Part shown: positions 17,141-26,101 of the stretch, one piece after another | Layout: the number at the start of each line of letters is the position of its first letter | Position numbering within the stretch: position 1 is the first letter of the stretch | DNA from: Oscillospiraceae bacterium | Lineage (GTDB): Bacteria > Bacillota > Clostridia > Oscillospirales > Oscillospiraceae | NCBI GenBank assembly: GCA_017432615.1 | Contig: JAFRIV010000047.1 | Location: 1 to 64,000 of the forward strand | Length of the DNA stretch: 64,000 bases | Direction of reading: 5' to 3' | Notes under the pieces: model-generated | Databases searched by the model: none | What the model saw: only the letters and a program-made list of their open reading frames with translations | What the model was told of the DNA's origin: nothing | Made by a program: the position numbers and the translations under genes

Positions 17141-17175
17141 CACGCAAAAAGGGGGTGCTGTTTTCAGCACCCCTA
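17141..17175 (-). terminator. Terminator of the zinc-ribbon/TM protein gene
   Basis: On the minus strand GGGGTGCTG...CAGCACCCC is followed by a CTTTTTT run, 20 bases after the stop at 17194. Confidence 0.7.
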
Positions 17176-17193
17176 AGGGAGATATCCGCCTTT

Positions 17194-17862
17194 TTATCCG
17201 GCGGCTGTCAGCAGCTTCCGGCTCACGCGGCTTGTGACTTCGATATAATAAGCCATTTCCGCATTGCTCAGATCTTCCTGCTCCATGGCATCGATCTTTT
17301 CCGCAAATTCCTGATAACGTGCGAGAATTTTCGTGTAGCTGCCGAGCATGGTTATCATACTGGCGGCATCTGCATTACTGTATTTCTGCATAAATTCCAC
17401 ATACTCGTCCATGAATGCTTCGTAGGAATCGAGATAGTCCTTCACCTCCGGGCGGATCCCGTTTGCCGGAGAGGGCTTTTCTGCAGGAACCGGAGTGGAA
17501 GCCGGAGCGGGGGAGGAAGATGCAGCCGGTGCCGCGGCTTTAGAGGGATTGGCTGTCTGCACGGGCTTTGCTGTGGCGGCAGGCAGCGACGGAACAGAAG
17601 CTGCTATCTTTTTCGGAACGGACGGGATCAGCTCGCGGATATTTGTTCGTCCTGAAACATAGAATGCTGCCGCAATGACCAGCACCCAGAACCACCAGCG
17701 TTTAAAAAGGGATTTCTTCCGCGGTTTTGATTTCTTTCCTGTCTGTAGCGGGGGAGCTGCATCCGTAACGGAAATCACGGAACTCATTGCCGGTGTGCCG
17801 CACTCCGGGCAGAATTTTGTGCCTTCCGGAAAGCTTGCTCCGCATCTGCTGCAATAGTACAT
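17194..17862 (-). CDS. Zinc-ribbon membrane protein with DUF6591-like domain
   Basis: A 222-residue protein: zinc ribbon at the N-terminus (YYCSRCGASF and FCPECGTP, residues 2-24), basic segment, one helix (about 55-70, WWFWVLVIAAAFYV), a Pro/Ala/Ser-rich linker of about 55 residues, and a helical C-terminal domain (about 135-222, PEVKDYLDSYEAFMDEYVEF) resembling DUF6591. The ribbon would be cytoplasmic and the helical domain outside. AGGAGGTGATCGATC precedes the ATG. Function unknown. Confidence 0.75.
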   Translation of the reverse strand: MYYCSRCGASFPEGTKFCPECGTPAMSSVISVTDAAPPLQTGKKSKPRKKSLFKRWWFWVLVIAAAFYVSGRTNIRELIPSVPKKIAASVPSLPAATAKPVQTANPSKAAAPAASSSPAPASTPVPAEKPSPANGIRPEVKDYLDSYEAFMDEYVEFMQKYSNADAASMITMLGSYTKILARYQEFAEKIDAMEQEDLSNAEMAYYIEVTSRVSRKLLTAAG

Positions 17863-17951
17863 GATCGATCACCTCCTGAATCGGTTGTCTTCTTATTATA
17901 GCAGGTTGAGGAGATATCCGTTCCCACCGGAAAGGTGGGAAAAACTCCTTT

Positions 17952-18416
17952 TCAGGCTGTATTTTTGAGGAGCGGGCGCTGAGAGCACCGGATCAGCAGT
18001 TCATTTACCTCATGGATATCGCAGATCCTGTTCATGATCGCCGTGATAAAGACCAGATCCCGCGGCAGTCGGGGATGCAGCGGGGCCATTCCATACAGGA
18101 TCAGGGCTTCCTGCGTTTCATCCAGTGTAAAGCGTCCCACAATGCACATCCTGAGAGGAATATCCCGGTTTATCGTACGTTTTTCTTCGGAGATCAGCTT
18201 GTAACCGTAGTTTTCAGATAAATCGGCTGCGAGAAAGAGGTTCTGCTGCGGGATGCCTTTTTCCCTGAGTTTTCGCCTCACGTAATCGGAAAACGGCCGC
18301 GGACTTTGCTCCAGCCTCTCCCGGTTTGCTTCCAGATAGGCAGGCAACCCGTCCGGAAGAATGCCGGCCAAATCTTCACTCAGATTTGTGCTGACGCCAA
18401 ATAACTCTTTGTTCAA
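17952..18416 (-). CDS. Possible XRE-like helix-turn-helix protein
   Basis: A 154-residue protein. Residues about 40-105 (RRKLREKGIPQQNLFLAADL, then YGYKLISEEKRTINRD and LDETQEALILYGM) look like a divergent lambda-repressor/XRE helix-turn-helix fold seen in small regulators of gut Firmicutes. No membrane segment. Its target is unknown. A 10-base-pair palindrome (18439-18472) lies just upstream and could be an operator. Confidence 0.5.
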   Translation of the reverse strand: MNKELFGVSTNLSEDLAGILPDGLPAYLEANRERLEQSPRPFSDYVRRKLREKGIPQQNLFLAADLSENYGYKLISEEKRTINRDIPLRMCIVGRFTLDETQEALILYGMAPLHPRLPRDLVFITAIMNRICDIHEVNELLIRCSQRPLLKNTA

Positions 18417-18438
18417 CTTTGTTCACCCTTTCATAGTT

Positions 18439-18472
18439 GAACACCGGCTGGTCTTTGAACCGGCCGGTGTTC
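18439..18472. promoter_or_regulatory. GAACACCGGC palindrome upstream of XRE-like gene
   Basis: GAACACCGGC (18439-18448) and GCCGGTGTTC (18463-18472) pair perfectly around 14 bases. There is no T-run on the minus strand, so an operator or attenuator is as likely as a terminator. Confidence 0.45.
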
Positions 18473-18541
18473 TACCATAGAGGCTGTATTTTTTACGAGT
18501 TATTTTTCAAATCAACTGTACGATGAGGGCAGGCGGAAGGG

Positions 18542-19565
18542 TTACAGGACGACTGTGATCAATATCCCGGGTCGGATGTCAGGGTTATAATAGAATATGG
18601 CCTGGTCATTCTCATAATCCATCAGGGCAATGGCCGTGCCGTCCGCGGTTTTCCAGATGTAAAAATCTTCACAGTCTTCCGGCTCCAGAATGCGGGCAAT
18701 ATGGTCTGCAGAATAGACGGAGATCGGTTCCACGCGCGTTTCAATGATGTCGGTCAAAGCCAGATATTCATGCAGGACGTCGGCACAGACGTTCAGATCA
18801 AATGGTTCTTCCGGGCCGTAGACGATGCGCAGTGCTCTGCGGGTGCCTGCCTCAGAGAAAAGGTTCGGCGATATAGGAATATCTTCCCGCGCCGGCAAAG
18901 GCTGCAATGCTGACGATGGTTTCCGCGTCGCCATAGGGGCCGATAAAGATTGGGTCTTCCGGATTGATCCAGTCCAATGTCTGCTGCAGCAGATGATCAT
19001 AGCCCCCTTTCTGCCGATATTCCTCCGGTAAAGTGCGGTTCTGCTCTTCAAACATGGAGGTGACTTTCTCCCGCAGTTTTTCAAGATATTCCTGCTCTGT
19101 AATTCCCAGCTCCTGCAGGATGCTCTCATTGCTTACTCTGGAATCCGTGCTGAAATCATAACCGTATACGCCGTATTCTGTCATATCCCAGGAGATATCC
19201 GCCGAGACGAGAAGAAAGACCCAGTTTTCGTGCCAATAGGCTTTCCAATAGATGGACGGCGTCAGGATCGATGTGCCGAGCTGCATGCTTTGCAGTTCTC
19301 TTTCCACAGCAGAACCGAATTTGTCAGAGATTTCACGGTTGATCTCCTGTGCAGCTTCCGACTGTGCCGTGTTCAGCTGCGGGACATGCCAGGAGTATAC
19401 TGTATGGTTCCCGACGTCGTCCGTATAACTGCCGTCGATGCTGTAGAGTTCCCGGACAGCTCCTTCACGGGGAGACGCGCTGTCTGCCAGCGCGGCGCTT
19501 CCGACGCTCAGCAGCAGGCAGAGGCTGATAAGGACGGCGGTAATGCTTTCCGGTCTGTGTTTCAT
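18542..19565 (-). pseudogene. Secreted RsiV/DUF3298-like protein, frameshifted
   Basis: The first part (18852-19565, 237 residues) starts with a signal peptide (ITAVLISLCLLLSVGSAALA) and a beta-rich domain that loosely resembles DUF3298 of anti-sigma RsiV, including INREISDKF and SILQELGITEQEYLEKL. It ends at TGA within CCT-TTT-CTC-TGA. The +1 frame continues with credible coding sequence (ALRIVYGPEEPFDL ... DFYIWKTADGTAIALMDYEN) to 18542, about 100 more residues. A single-base change near 18852-18862 explains the split. The context CTC-TGA-G also resembles the +1 slip site of prfB, so programmed shifting is not excluded. Assignment of the domain is tentative. Confidence 0.65.
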
Positions 19566-19878
19566 AAAGTTCTCATTCCTTTCTGAATCTTTTCGATTGG
19601 CTGTTCATATTATATGATAAAGAAAGCAGGCTGGCAAGTGATTCTTGCGCTGGGAGAAATCAGTCAAGAAAATTTTCTCTCGGTATTCAGGACGGCTTCC
19701 GGTTCCTTTTGCAGCAGAAATATAATCCGGAGGAATGATGGAAAAGCAGTGGAAGTTTTTTCTTTTTTCCTGTATAATAAGAAAAAAGAAAACGGGTTCG
19801 CGAAAGAAAAGTTCATGTCGGCGATATGCCGTAAAAAGTATATCAATTTTCACTCCATAAGTGAGGAGCAGAATCATT
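19566..19878. promoter_or_regulatory. Divergent promoter region
   Basis: On the minus strand TTGCCA (19632-19637), 17 bases, TATAAT (19609-19614) drives the frameshifted secreted-protein gene. On the plus strand TATAAT at 19773-19778, with only a weak -35, could drive the G1PDH operon about 100 bases downstream. No gene lies between. Confidence 0.55.
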
Positions 19879-21243
19879 ATGAAAATGTATCAGACGACCC
19901 AGCCCATCGAAAAATATCTCAATATTCCGTTGGAGTGCTCCTGCGGGAGGACGCATTTTGCACCTATCAAAGCCATCCGTGTCAGCAGCGGAGCGATTTC
20001 GCTTCTGCCGGATTATATGAAGCAATACGGCTATTCTCACCCGTATCTGCTCTCAGACAGGATCACTTATGATATCGCCGGGTACAGGTGTGAAGCAATT
20101 TTGCAGCAGGCCGGGTTTTCCCCCTTTACGAGGATCCTGACCCATATGGCGTATGACGAGGCCACTCTGGGGGAGATCGTTCTCAACAAACCGGATGACT
20201 GTGACGTGATGATCGGCATCGGCACCGGACAGATCACCGACATGCTGCGCTTTGCCAGCTTCAAGCTGGGCCTGCCCTGTTTTACTGTGCCTACCGCTGC
20301 CCCTATGGACGGGTTTTCTGCATCCGTCGGTATCATGAATGTGGATCATCTGAAAGCGACCATGCCCGCTCATGCTTCGGAAGTGATCCTGGGTGATACG
20401 GATGTGCTGAAGGGTGCGCCGATGCGTATGACCCTTGCCGGCTTCGGCGACCTCGTGGGGAAGTATAATGCCCTCAATGACTGGCGCCTCGGCAGGATCG
20501 TCAATGGCGAGCACTACTGTGAAAAAATAGCCACCATGGTGGAGGACTATGTCACCGGGGTGACGGAAGACGCCGACAGGATCCGGGATAAGGATCCGGA
20601 GACCATCGGGGGTATTCTCAATGCGCTGCTTCTGACGGGAGCCACCGTCAGTCTGTATGGTACTTCCCGTGCCATCTCGGGGGCAGAGCACCACATGTCC
20701 CACTACTGGGAAGTGCTGGGGGATGAAAGGGGAAAGCCCTTTGCCATGCACGGAGAACAGGTGGCCGTGGCCACGGTGCTGGCCCTTTCCGTTGTGGAAA
20801 AGCTGAAAGACAGAGCCATCGATTTTAACCGTGCCCGTGCTGCTGCACAGAGGTATGACAGCGATACGTGGGCTGCCCAGATCCGGTTGGCTTACGGGGA
20901 GGCGGCAGAGGCTATCCTTGCGCTGGAGGAGAAAGCGCAGAAAAATGCGCCGGAAGGCCGCCTGAAGCGGATCGATGCGATGGAAGAAAAATGGCCGGAG
21001 ATCCGTTCCCTGCTGGAGACGGTGATCCCTGCCGGACAACTGAGAGAACTTCTGCGATCCCTGGGCTGCCCGTGTGACCCGAGGGACATCGGCGTTACCC
21101 CGGAGATCCTGAAAGACACCTTCCTCTACTGCAAGGAAACACGCACGATCTTTACGGTGTATCAGATGGCCTGGGATCTGGATCTGATGGACGAGATCTC
21201 CGATGAGATCATCCGCTTTTTAAAGCAGGAGAACAGAATATGA
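19879..21243 (+). CDS. sn-glycerol-1-phosphate dehydrogenase family protein (paralogue 2)
   Basis: A 454-residue EgsA/AraM-type dehydrogenase. Family motifs are MIGIGTGQITDMLRF (nucleotide), TAAPMDGFSASVG, and metal-ligand regions AGFGDLVGKYNALNDW, SGAEHHMSHYWE and MHGEQVAVAT. The N-terminal motif CSCGRTH is at residues 20-26. It is about 40 residues longer than the other two paralogues, mainly in the C-terminal helical half and tail. ATG 19879 is preferred to an upstream GTG (19861) because GTGAGGAG spaces correctly. It heads the operon; the HAD gene overlaps its end by 4 bases. The true substrate may be a glycerol phosphate or related ketose phosphate. Confidence 0.87.
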   Translation: MKMYQTTQPIEKYLNIPLECSCGRTHFAPIKAIRVSSGAISLLPDYMKQYGYSHPYLLSDRITYDIAGYRCEAILQQAGFSPFTRILTHMAYDEATLGEIVLNKPDDCDVMIGIGTGQITDMLRFASFKLGLPCFTVPTAAPMDGFSASVGIMNVDHLKATMPAHASEVILGDTDVLKGAPMRMTLAGFGDLVGKYNALNDWRLGRIVNGEHYCEKIATMVEDYVTGVTEDADRIRDKDPETIGGILNALLLTGATVSLYGTSRAISGAEHHMSHYWEVLGDERGKPFAMHGEQVAVATVLALSVVEKLKDRAIDFNRARAAAQRYDSDTWAAQIRLAYGEAAEAILALEEKAQKNAPEGRLKRIDAMEEKWPEIRSLLETVIPAGQLRELLRSLGCPCDPRDIGVTPEILKDTFLYCKETRTIFTVYQMAWDLDLMDEISDEIIRFLKQENRI

Positions 21244-21968
21244 GCATCCGCCTGATCGCTTTTGACCTGGACGGTACGCTGACGCAGCATAAAACACCGC
21301 TTTCCGCCAAAAATCGCGCTGTGCTGGATGCCCTGAAAAACCGCTGCCGCCTGCTGATGGTAGGCGCAGGGCAGTGTATGAGAATCTTCCGGCAGATGGA
21401 GGAATACCCCATTGATATTATCGGGAACTACGGTATGCAGTTTTATCGCTATGATGAGACGGAAAAATCCCTCTGCCCTGTTTATGACGAGCACGCTCCC
21501 TGTGACAGGGGGCGTGTGGAAGCGCGCATTACGGCATTGCGCAGGCAATTCGGGTATGAATCCTACACCGGTGACAACGTGGAATTCCATGCCTCCGGGT
21601 GTGTGACGTTTCCGCTGCTTGGCACGAAAGCCGCTCAGGAAGACAAACTTGCCTTTGACCCGGACCATGCCAAACGGCTTCCGATGTTTCCTGCCGTCCG
21701 GGATGCTTTTCCGGATTATACGGTGTTTATCGGAGGCAGTTCCTCTTTTGACTTTGCCCCTGCCCCCTATAACAAATACTACGCGCTGGACCGTTACTGT
21801 AAAGAAAACGGTTTTCTGCACCGGGAAGTGCTCTACTGCGGAGACGATTACGGAGAAGGCGGCAACGATGAAGCGGTCTACCGCTCGGATTTCCCCTTCC
21901 TCTGTGTAAAGGACTATACCCGTGTGGGTGAACTTATAAATGATTATCTGGAGGGAACGATATGCTGA
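21240..21968 (+). CDS. HAD superfamily (IIB-type) phosphatase
   Basis: A 242-residue HAD hydrolase of the Cof/phosphomannomutase-like IIB group. Motif I is AFDLDGTLT (residues 7-15), with nucleophile Asp9 and acid/base Asp11; motif IV is LYCGDDYGEGGND near residue 200; the cap domain lies between. Such enzymes dephosphorylate sugar phosphates. Start and end overlap both flanking dehydrogenase genes (4 and 7 bases). The grouping recalls araL-araM of the Bacillus arabinose operon, where a HAD phosphatase also sits next to a G1P dehydrogenase. Confidence 0.87.
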   Translation: MSIRLIAFDLDGTLTQHKTPLSAKNRAVLDALKNRCRLLMVGAGQCMRIFRQMEEYPIDIIGNYGMQFYRYDETEKSLCPVYDEHAPCDRGRVEARITALRRQFGYESYTGDNVEFHASGCVTFPLLGTKAAQEDKLAFDPDHAKRLPMFPAVRDAFPDYTVFIGGSSSFDFAPAPYNKYYALDRYCKENGFLHREVLYCGDDYGEGGNDEAVYRSDFPFLCVKDYTRVGELINDYLEGTIC

Positions 21969-23215
21969 TTGACAGTCTGCAATACAATGGCGCGTGCTCC
22001 TGCGGCCGGGAGCACACGATGGTGACCCGCGTTGCGGTGATCGAATCCGGGTGCCTGTTCCGCTTTGAAAAATGGATGGAAGAGTATGGCATTACAGGGA
22101 AACGCTGTGCCCTGTATGGAGAGCATTCCTACGCGGCTACAGTTGACCGTCATCCCGAAGCGGAGCAGGAAATCATTCTGGATCCAAACGGCCTGCATGC
22201 CGATGAGCGTTCTACCGCCCTGGTGCTGGAGAAGCTTGAGGATGATGTGGAAGTGCTGATTGCCGTCGGCAGCGGAACCATCCACGATATTGCCCGGTTC
22301 TGCGCCCATGAAAGAGGGATCCGGTTTGTCTCGTGCCCGACGGCTGCCAGCGTTGACGGATTTTGCAGTACGGTCGCTGCCATGACCTGGTACGGCTATA
22401 AAAAAACGCTGCCCGCCGTAGCGCCGGAGCTGGTGCTGGCGGATACGGAGGTGATCCGCCATGCGCCGATGGAACTGGTACGCAGCGGCGTGGGGGATAT
22501 CATGGCAAAGTACACCGCCCGTGCCGACTGGGAGATTGCCCACCTGCTGACAGGGGAGTACCTCTGCCCGCGCATTCGTGACATTATGGCGGAGGCGGCT
22601 GACACGGTGATGGCCAGCATCCCCGGCATCCTGTCCGGCAGCGAAGAAGCATATGCTCATGTGACCTATGCCCTGATCATGAGCGGCATCGCCATGCAGA
22701 TGATGGGCAATTCCCGCCCGGCATCCGGTGCGGAACATCATATTTCCCACATGATCGAGATGCAGCCGGCAGCTTTCCGGGTGCGGTTTCCTGCCCTGCA
22801 CGGTGAAAAAACAGGGGTGGGGTCGATCCTCGCGGCGAGGGAATATGAACGCCTTGCCCGGATCGAGGACATTTCCCCTGTTCTGACGGACTATGCTCCC
22901 GTGCCGGACGAGACATTGAGAGCCTTCTTCGGGGAGGACCTTTTCAGGGCTATTTCGGAGGAAAACCGAAAGGATTGTCTTGCTGCAGTTTCCAAAGAGC
23001 GCCTGGCAAAATGCTGGCCTGAGATCCGGCAGATCATTGACGCCATGCCGAAGGCGGAAGCCTTCGACAGCACCCTCCGACAGCTCGGCGCGAAGCATAC
23101 ACTGGAGGAAATCGGCGTGGCATCGGAAGATTTGTCAATATTGCTAAAATATTCTCCCCTGGTTAGAAATCGTTTGACGTTAATGCGAATTAGGCGTATG
23201 ATAAAAGGAGATTAA
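21962..23215 (+). CDS. sn-glycerol-1-phosphate dehydrogenase family protein (paralogue 3)
   Basis: A 417-residue EgsA/AraM-type dehydrogenase, closer in length and N-terminus to paralogue 1 than to paralogue 2. CSCGREH is at residues 12-18. Other motifs are IAVGSGTIHDIARFCA, TAASVDGFCSTVA, SGVGDIMAKYTARADW, SGAEHHISHMIE and LHGEKTGVG. Overlap with the HAD gene and a 34-base gap to the ABC ATPase show it is mid-operon. Two different dehydrogenases in one operon suggest two substrates or enantiomers, or a heteromer. Confidence 0.87.
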   Translation: MLIDSLQYNGACSCGREHTMVTRVAVIESGCLFRFEKWMEEYGITGKRCALYGEHSYAATVDRHPEAEQEIILDPNGLHADERSTALVLEKLEDDVEVLIAVGSGTIHDIARFCAHERGIRFVSCPTAASVDGFCSTVAAMTWYGYKKTLPAVAPELVLADTEVIRHAPMELVRSGVGDIMAKYTARADWEIAHLLTGEYLCPRIRDIMAEAADTVMASIPGILSGSEEAYAHVTYALIMSGIAMQMMGNSRPASGAEHHISHMIEMQPAAFRVRFPALHGEKTGVGSILAAREYERLARIEDISPVLTDYAPVPDETLRAFFGEDLFRAISEENRKDCLAAVSKERLAKCWPEIRQIIDAMPKAEAFDSTLRQLGAKHTLEEIGVASEDLSILLKYSPLVRNRLTLMRIRRMIKGD

Positions 23216-23249
23216 AATCTATATTACCCATAAAAAGGAGTGATAGCGG

Positions 23250-24362
23250 ATGAGTGTTGATATCAGGATCAGCCACGCGTTAAAAAAGTACGGGGAGAAT
23301 ATCATCATCCCGGACCTGAGCGTGAATATCAATCCTGGTGAGTTTTTCACACTTCTCGGCCCGTCAGGATGCGGGAAAACCACCCTGCTGCGGATGATTG
23401 CGGGCTTTAACAGCATCGAAGGCGGGGATTTTTACTTCGGGGATAAGCGCATCAACGATCTGGATCCTTCCAAACGCAACATCGGTATGGTCTTCCAGAA
23501 TTACGCCATCTTTCCGCACTACACTGTGCGCAAGAATGTGGAATTCGGCCTGAAGAACCGCCATCTGCCCAAGGAGCAGATCAAAGAAAGCACCGATAAA
23601 TTCCTGAAGCTGATGCAGATCGACAACCTGGCCGACAGGCTGCCGGACCGCCTTTCCGGCGGGCAGCAGCAGCGTGTTGCACTGGCCAGAGCCCTTTGTA
23701 TCAGCCCGGATGTGCTTTTGATGGATGAGCCGCTCTCCAACCTGGATGCCAAGCTCCGCGTGGAGATGCGCACCGTCATCAAAAACATCCAGCATGACGT
23801 GGGCATCACCTGTGTTTACGTGACGCATGACCAGGAAGAAGCTATGGCAGTATCCGACAGGATCGCCGTTATGAATGCCGGCGTGATCCAGCATATCGGC
23901 AACCCGAAAAGCATCTACCAGCGCCCGGCAAATGTATTTGTTGCCACTTTTATCGGCAGAACGAATATGCTTAAAGGCACTCTGTCGGTGGACGGCGGCA
24001 AAGCAAAGCTCAGAATCGGCGAATATGAGGCGGAGATGCATACGATTGCTCCGGAATATCTGCATACGCAGGAGGTCCAGGTCAGTGTTCGGCCGGAAGA
24101 GCTGCTTCTCAACCGTGACGCTGATGCTTACGGTATTAAAGGCACGGTTCAGGATGCTGTCTTCCTCGGGCTCAATACTCATTACTTCGTAAAGCTGGAC
24201 AGCGGTGAGGATGTGGAGATCATCCAGGAATCCTCCATCGAAGAGACGCTCGGCAGGGGAGCCAGAATCTCTCTGACGATCAACACCGAGAAGGTCAACC
24301 TCTTCCTGGCAGACGGGTCCAGAAATATCCTCACAGGGGTCCGGAACGACCTGGAAGCATGA
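23250..24362 (+). CDS. ABC importer ATPase, Fbp/Pot/PhnT type
   Basis: A 370-residue ATPase of the iron/polyamine/phosphonate/sugar-phosphate importer class. Walker A GPSGCGKTT (37-45), Q-loop MVFQNYAIFPH, signature LSGGQQQRVALARAL (about 136-150), Walker B VLLMDEPLSNLDA, and a C-terminal TOBE domain (about 290-355, VSVRPEELLL). AAAAAGGAG lies upstream. It energises the fused permease encoded next (10-base gap). Confidence 0.93.
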   Translation: MSVDIRISHALKKYGENIIIPDLSVNINPGEFFTLLGPSGCGKTTLLRMIAGFNSIEGGDFYFGDKRINDLDPSKRNIGMVFQNYAIFPHYTVRKNVEFGLKNRHLPKEQIKESTDKFLKLMQIDNLADRLPDRLSGGQQQRVALARALCISPDVLLMDEPLSNLDAKLRVEMRTVIKNIQHDVGITCVYVTHDQEEAMAVSDRIAVMNAGVIQHIGNPKSIYQRPANVFVATFIGRTNMLKGTLSVDGGKAKLRIGEYEAEMHTIAPEYLHTQEVQVSVRPEELLLNRDADAYGIKGTVQDAVFLGLNTHYFVKLDSGEDVEIIQESSIEETLGRGARISLTINTEKVNLFLADGSRNILTGVRNDLEA

Positions 24363-24372
24363 GGGACTCGTC

Positions 24373-26028
24373 ATGCAGAAAAATAAGAAGTTTGAGGTAT
24401 GGACGGTCCTGTCCATTGTGCTTTTCCTGCTTTTCCTGCTGATCCTTGTCTATCCGATGTTCGGCATCCTCAAGCAGTCCCTCTACGATAAGGAAGGGGC
24501 GCTGACGTTTGCCAACTTTGCCAAGTTCTTCTCCAAAAAGTATTATACCAATACCATTCTGAACAGTTTTAAGGTCACGATTGCCGTAACGCTGGTTTCT
24601 CTGCTGATCGGCATTCCGCTGTCCTATTTCTACAGCTTTTATCGGCTGAAAGGCGCCAAGATCATCTTCGTGGTGAGCATTCTCTGCTGTATGTCGGCAC
24701 CATTCCTCGGCGCCCTTTCCTGGATCATGCTGATGGGCAGGAACGGCATTGTTACCAAGTTCTTCCTGAATGTGTTCCATATCCGGCTCGGCAGTATCTA
24801 TGGATTTAAAGGGATCCTGCTGGTGCAGGCGCTGAAGTATTTTCCTCTGGTGTTCATCTATATGAACGGGGCTTTCCGCAATATCGACAACACCCTGATT
24901 GAAGCTTCCGCCAACATGGGATGTACGGGCATCCGGCGCTTTTTCAAGATCATTCTGCAGTTGTCCATGCCCACCGTTCTGGCTGCTTCCCTGATGGTAT
25001 TCATGCGTGCCTTTGCCGACTTCGGTACCCCGATGATCATCGGCGAAGGATACCGGACTTTCCCGGTAGAGATCTATTCCCAGTATCTCGGTGAAAACGG
25101 GAGGGACTACGGTTTTGCCGCCGCCATCTCGGTCATCGCCATCATCATTACAGCACTGGTGTTCTTCCTTCAGCAGTGGGCCACGGGAAAATTCCGCTTT
25201 TCCATCAATGCCCTTCACCCGGTGGAAAAGAAGCCTGCAAAAGGCATCGGCGGTTTTCTGATGCATCTCTATGCCTACCTGCTGATCTTTATCGGCTTTG
25301 CCCCGAACCTTTACATTGTATATCTTTCCTTTGTCAACAGCGACGGTGCTGTATTTAAAAACGGGTATTCCTTCAACAACTACAAACTGGCGGCCAAGAA
25401 GCTTCTGGTTCGGTCCATCAACAACACGCTGATCCAGGGATTCGGCGCCCTGCTGATCATCATAGTCTTTGCGGTCATCGTTGCCTATCTCGTGGTGCGC
25501 CGCTCCAACCCGATCAATCACGCAATCGATACGATGGCCATGCTGCCGTATATCATGCCGGGAGCAGTCGTCGGTATTGCACTGGTCATGGCATTCGGCT
25601 CCAAGCCCTTTGCCCTCACCGGCACGATGACGATTATGATCTTGAACCTGGTGGTTCGAAGAATGCCCTATACCATACGATCGGCCACGGCCTGTCTGAT
25701 GCAGATTCACCCGAGTATTGAAGAGGCAGCCATCAGTTTAGGGGCGTCCAAGCTGAAAACGTTTTCCAGGATCACGGTTCCGATGATGTCCAGCGGCATC
25801 ATTTCCGGAGCTATTCTGAGCTGGGTCTCCATTGTGACGGAACTTTCCGGTTCCATTATTCTGTACAACAATAAGACCATCACTCTTACTATGAGCACCT
25901 ACGTGCAGATCAACCGCGGCAATTACGGCACAGCCTGCGCCTTTGCCGCAATCCTGACGGTCGTTACGATCCTCTCGCTGCTTGTCTATATCAAAGTCAG
26001 CGGGAATGAAGACGATATCCGTCTCTGA
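24373..26028 (+). CDS. ABC importer permease, two fused halves (FbpB/AfuB type)
   Basis: A 551-residue membrane protein with about 12 helices and two copies of the binding-protein-dependent permease domain. Each has an EAA loop contacting the ATPase: EASANMGCTGIRRFF (about 177) and EEAAISLGASKLKTFSRI (about 454). One fused chain replacing a permease dimer is standard for FbpB/AfuB/ThiP-type systems. Substrate is inferred only from the neighbours. Confidence 0.92.
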   Translation: MQKNKKFEVWTVLSIVLFLLFLLILVYPMFGILKQSLYDKEGALTFANFAKFFSKKYYTNTILNSFKVTIAVTLVSLLIGIPLSYFYSFYRLKGAKIIFVVSILCCMSAPFLGALSWIMLMGRNGIVTKFFLNVFHIRLGSIYGFKGILLVQALKYFPLVFIYMNGAFRNIDNTLIEASANMGCTGIRRFFKIILQLSMPTVLAASLMVFMRAFADFGTPMIIGEGYRTFPVEIYSQYLGENGRDYGFAAAISVIAIIITALVFFLQQWATGKFRFSINALHPVEKKPAKGIGGFLMHLYAYLLIFIGFAPNLYIVYLSFVNSDGAVFKNGYSFNNYKLAAKKLLVRSINNTLIQGFGALLIIIVFAVIVAYLVVRRSNPINHAIDTMAMLPYIMPGAVVGIALVMAFGSKPFALTGTMTIMILNLVVRRMPYTIRSATACLMQIHPSIEEAAISLGASKLKTFSRITVPMMSSGIISGAILSWVSIVTELSGSIILYNNKTITLTMSTYVQINRGNYGTACAFAAILTVVTILSLLVYIKVSGNEDDIRL

Positions 26029-26101
26029 TTTTCTCTTTGTCCAGTAGGCGTCCTTCATGCGCCACGGAATAAAAAATTTTTCAAGAAAAGGAGAATTAAT
26101 C

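Larger units (their letters stand above)
16803..17193. other. Intergenic stretch with hexanucleotide repeat
   Basis: There is no supported gene here. It contains the TGTGG-type repeat (16909-16968), then CGTTA/CGTTG repeats to about 17001, and the terminator at 17141-17175. A 92-residue open frame rich in CGC repeats merely translates the DNA repeat. Confidence 0.6.

Noticed and set aside
16898-17176. 92-residue frame with Cys-Gly-Cys repeats
   Set aside because: The protein repeat is only the translation of the hexanucleotide DNA repeat; no ribosome binding site, and it runs into a terminator.
24331-25710. 459-residue antisense frame opposite the fused permease
   Set aside because: Rich in His, Asp and Gln typical of antisense to hydrophobic codons; no domain and no start signals.
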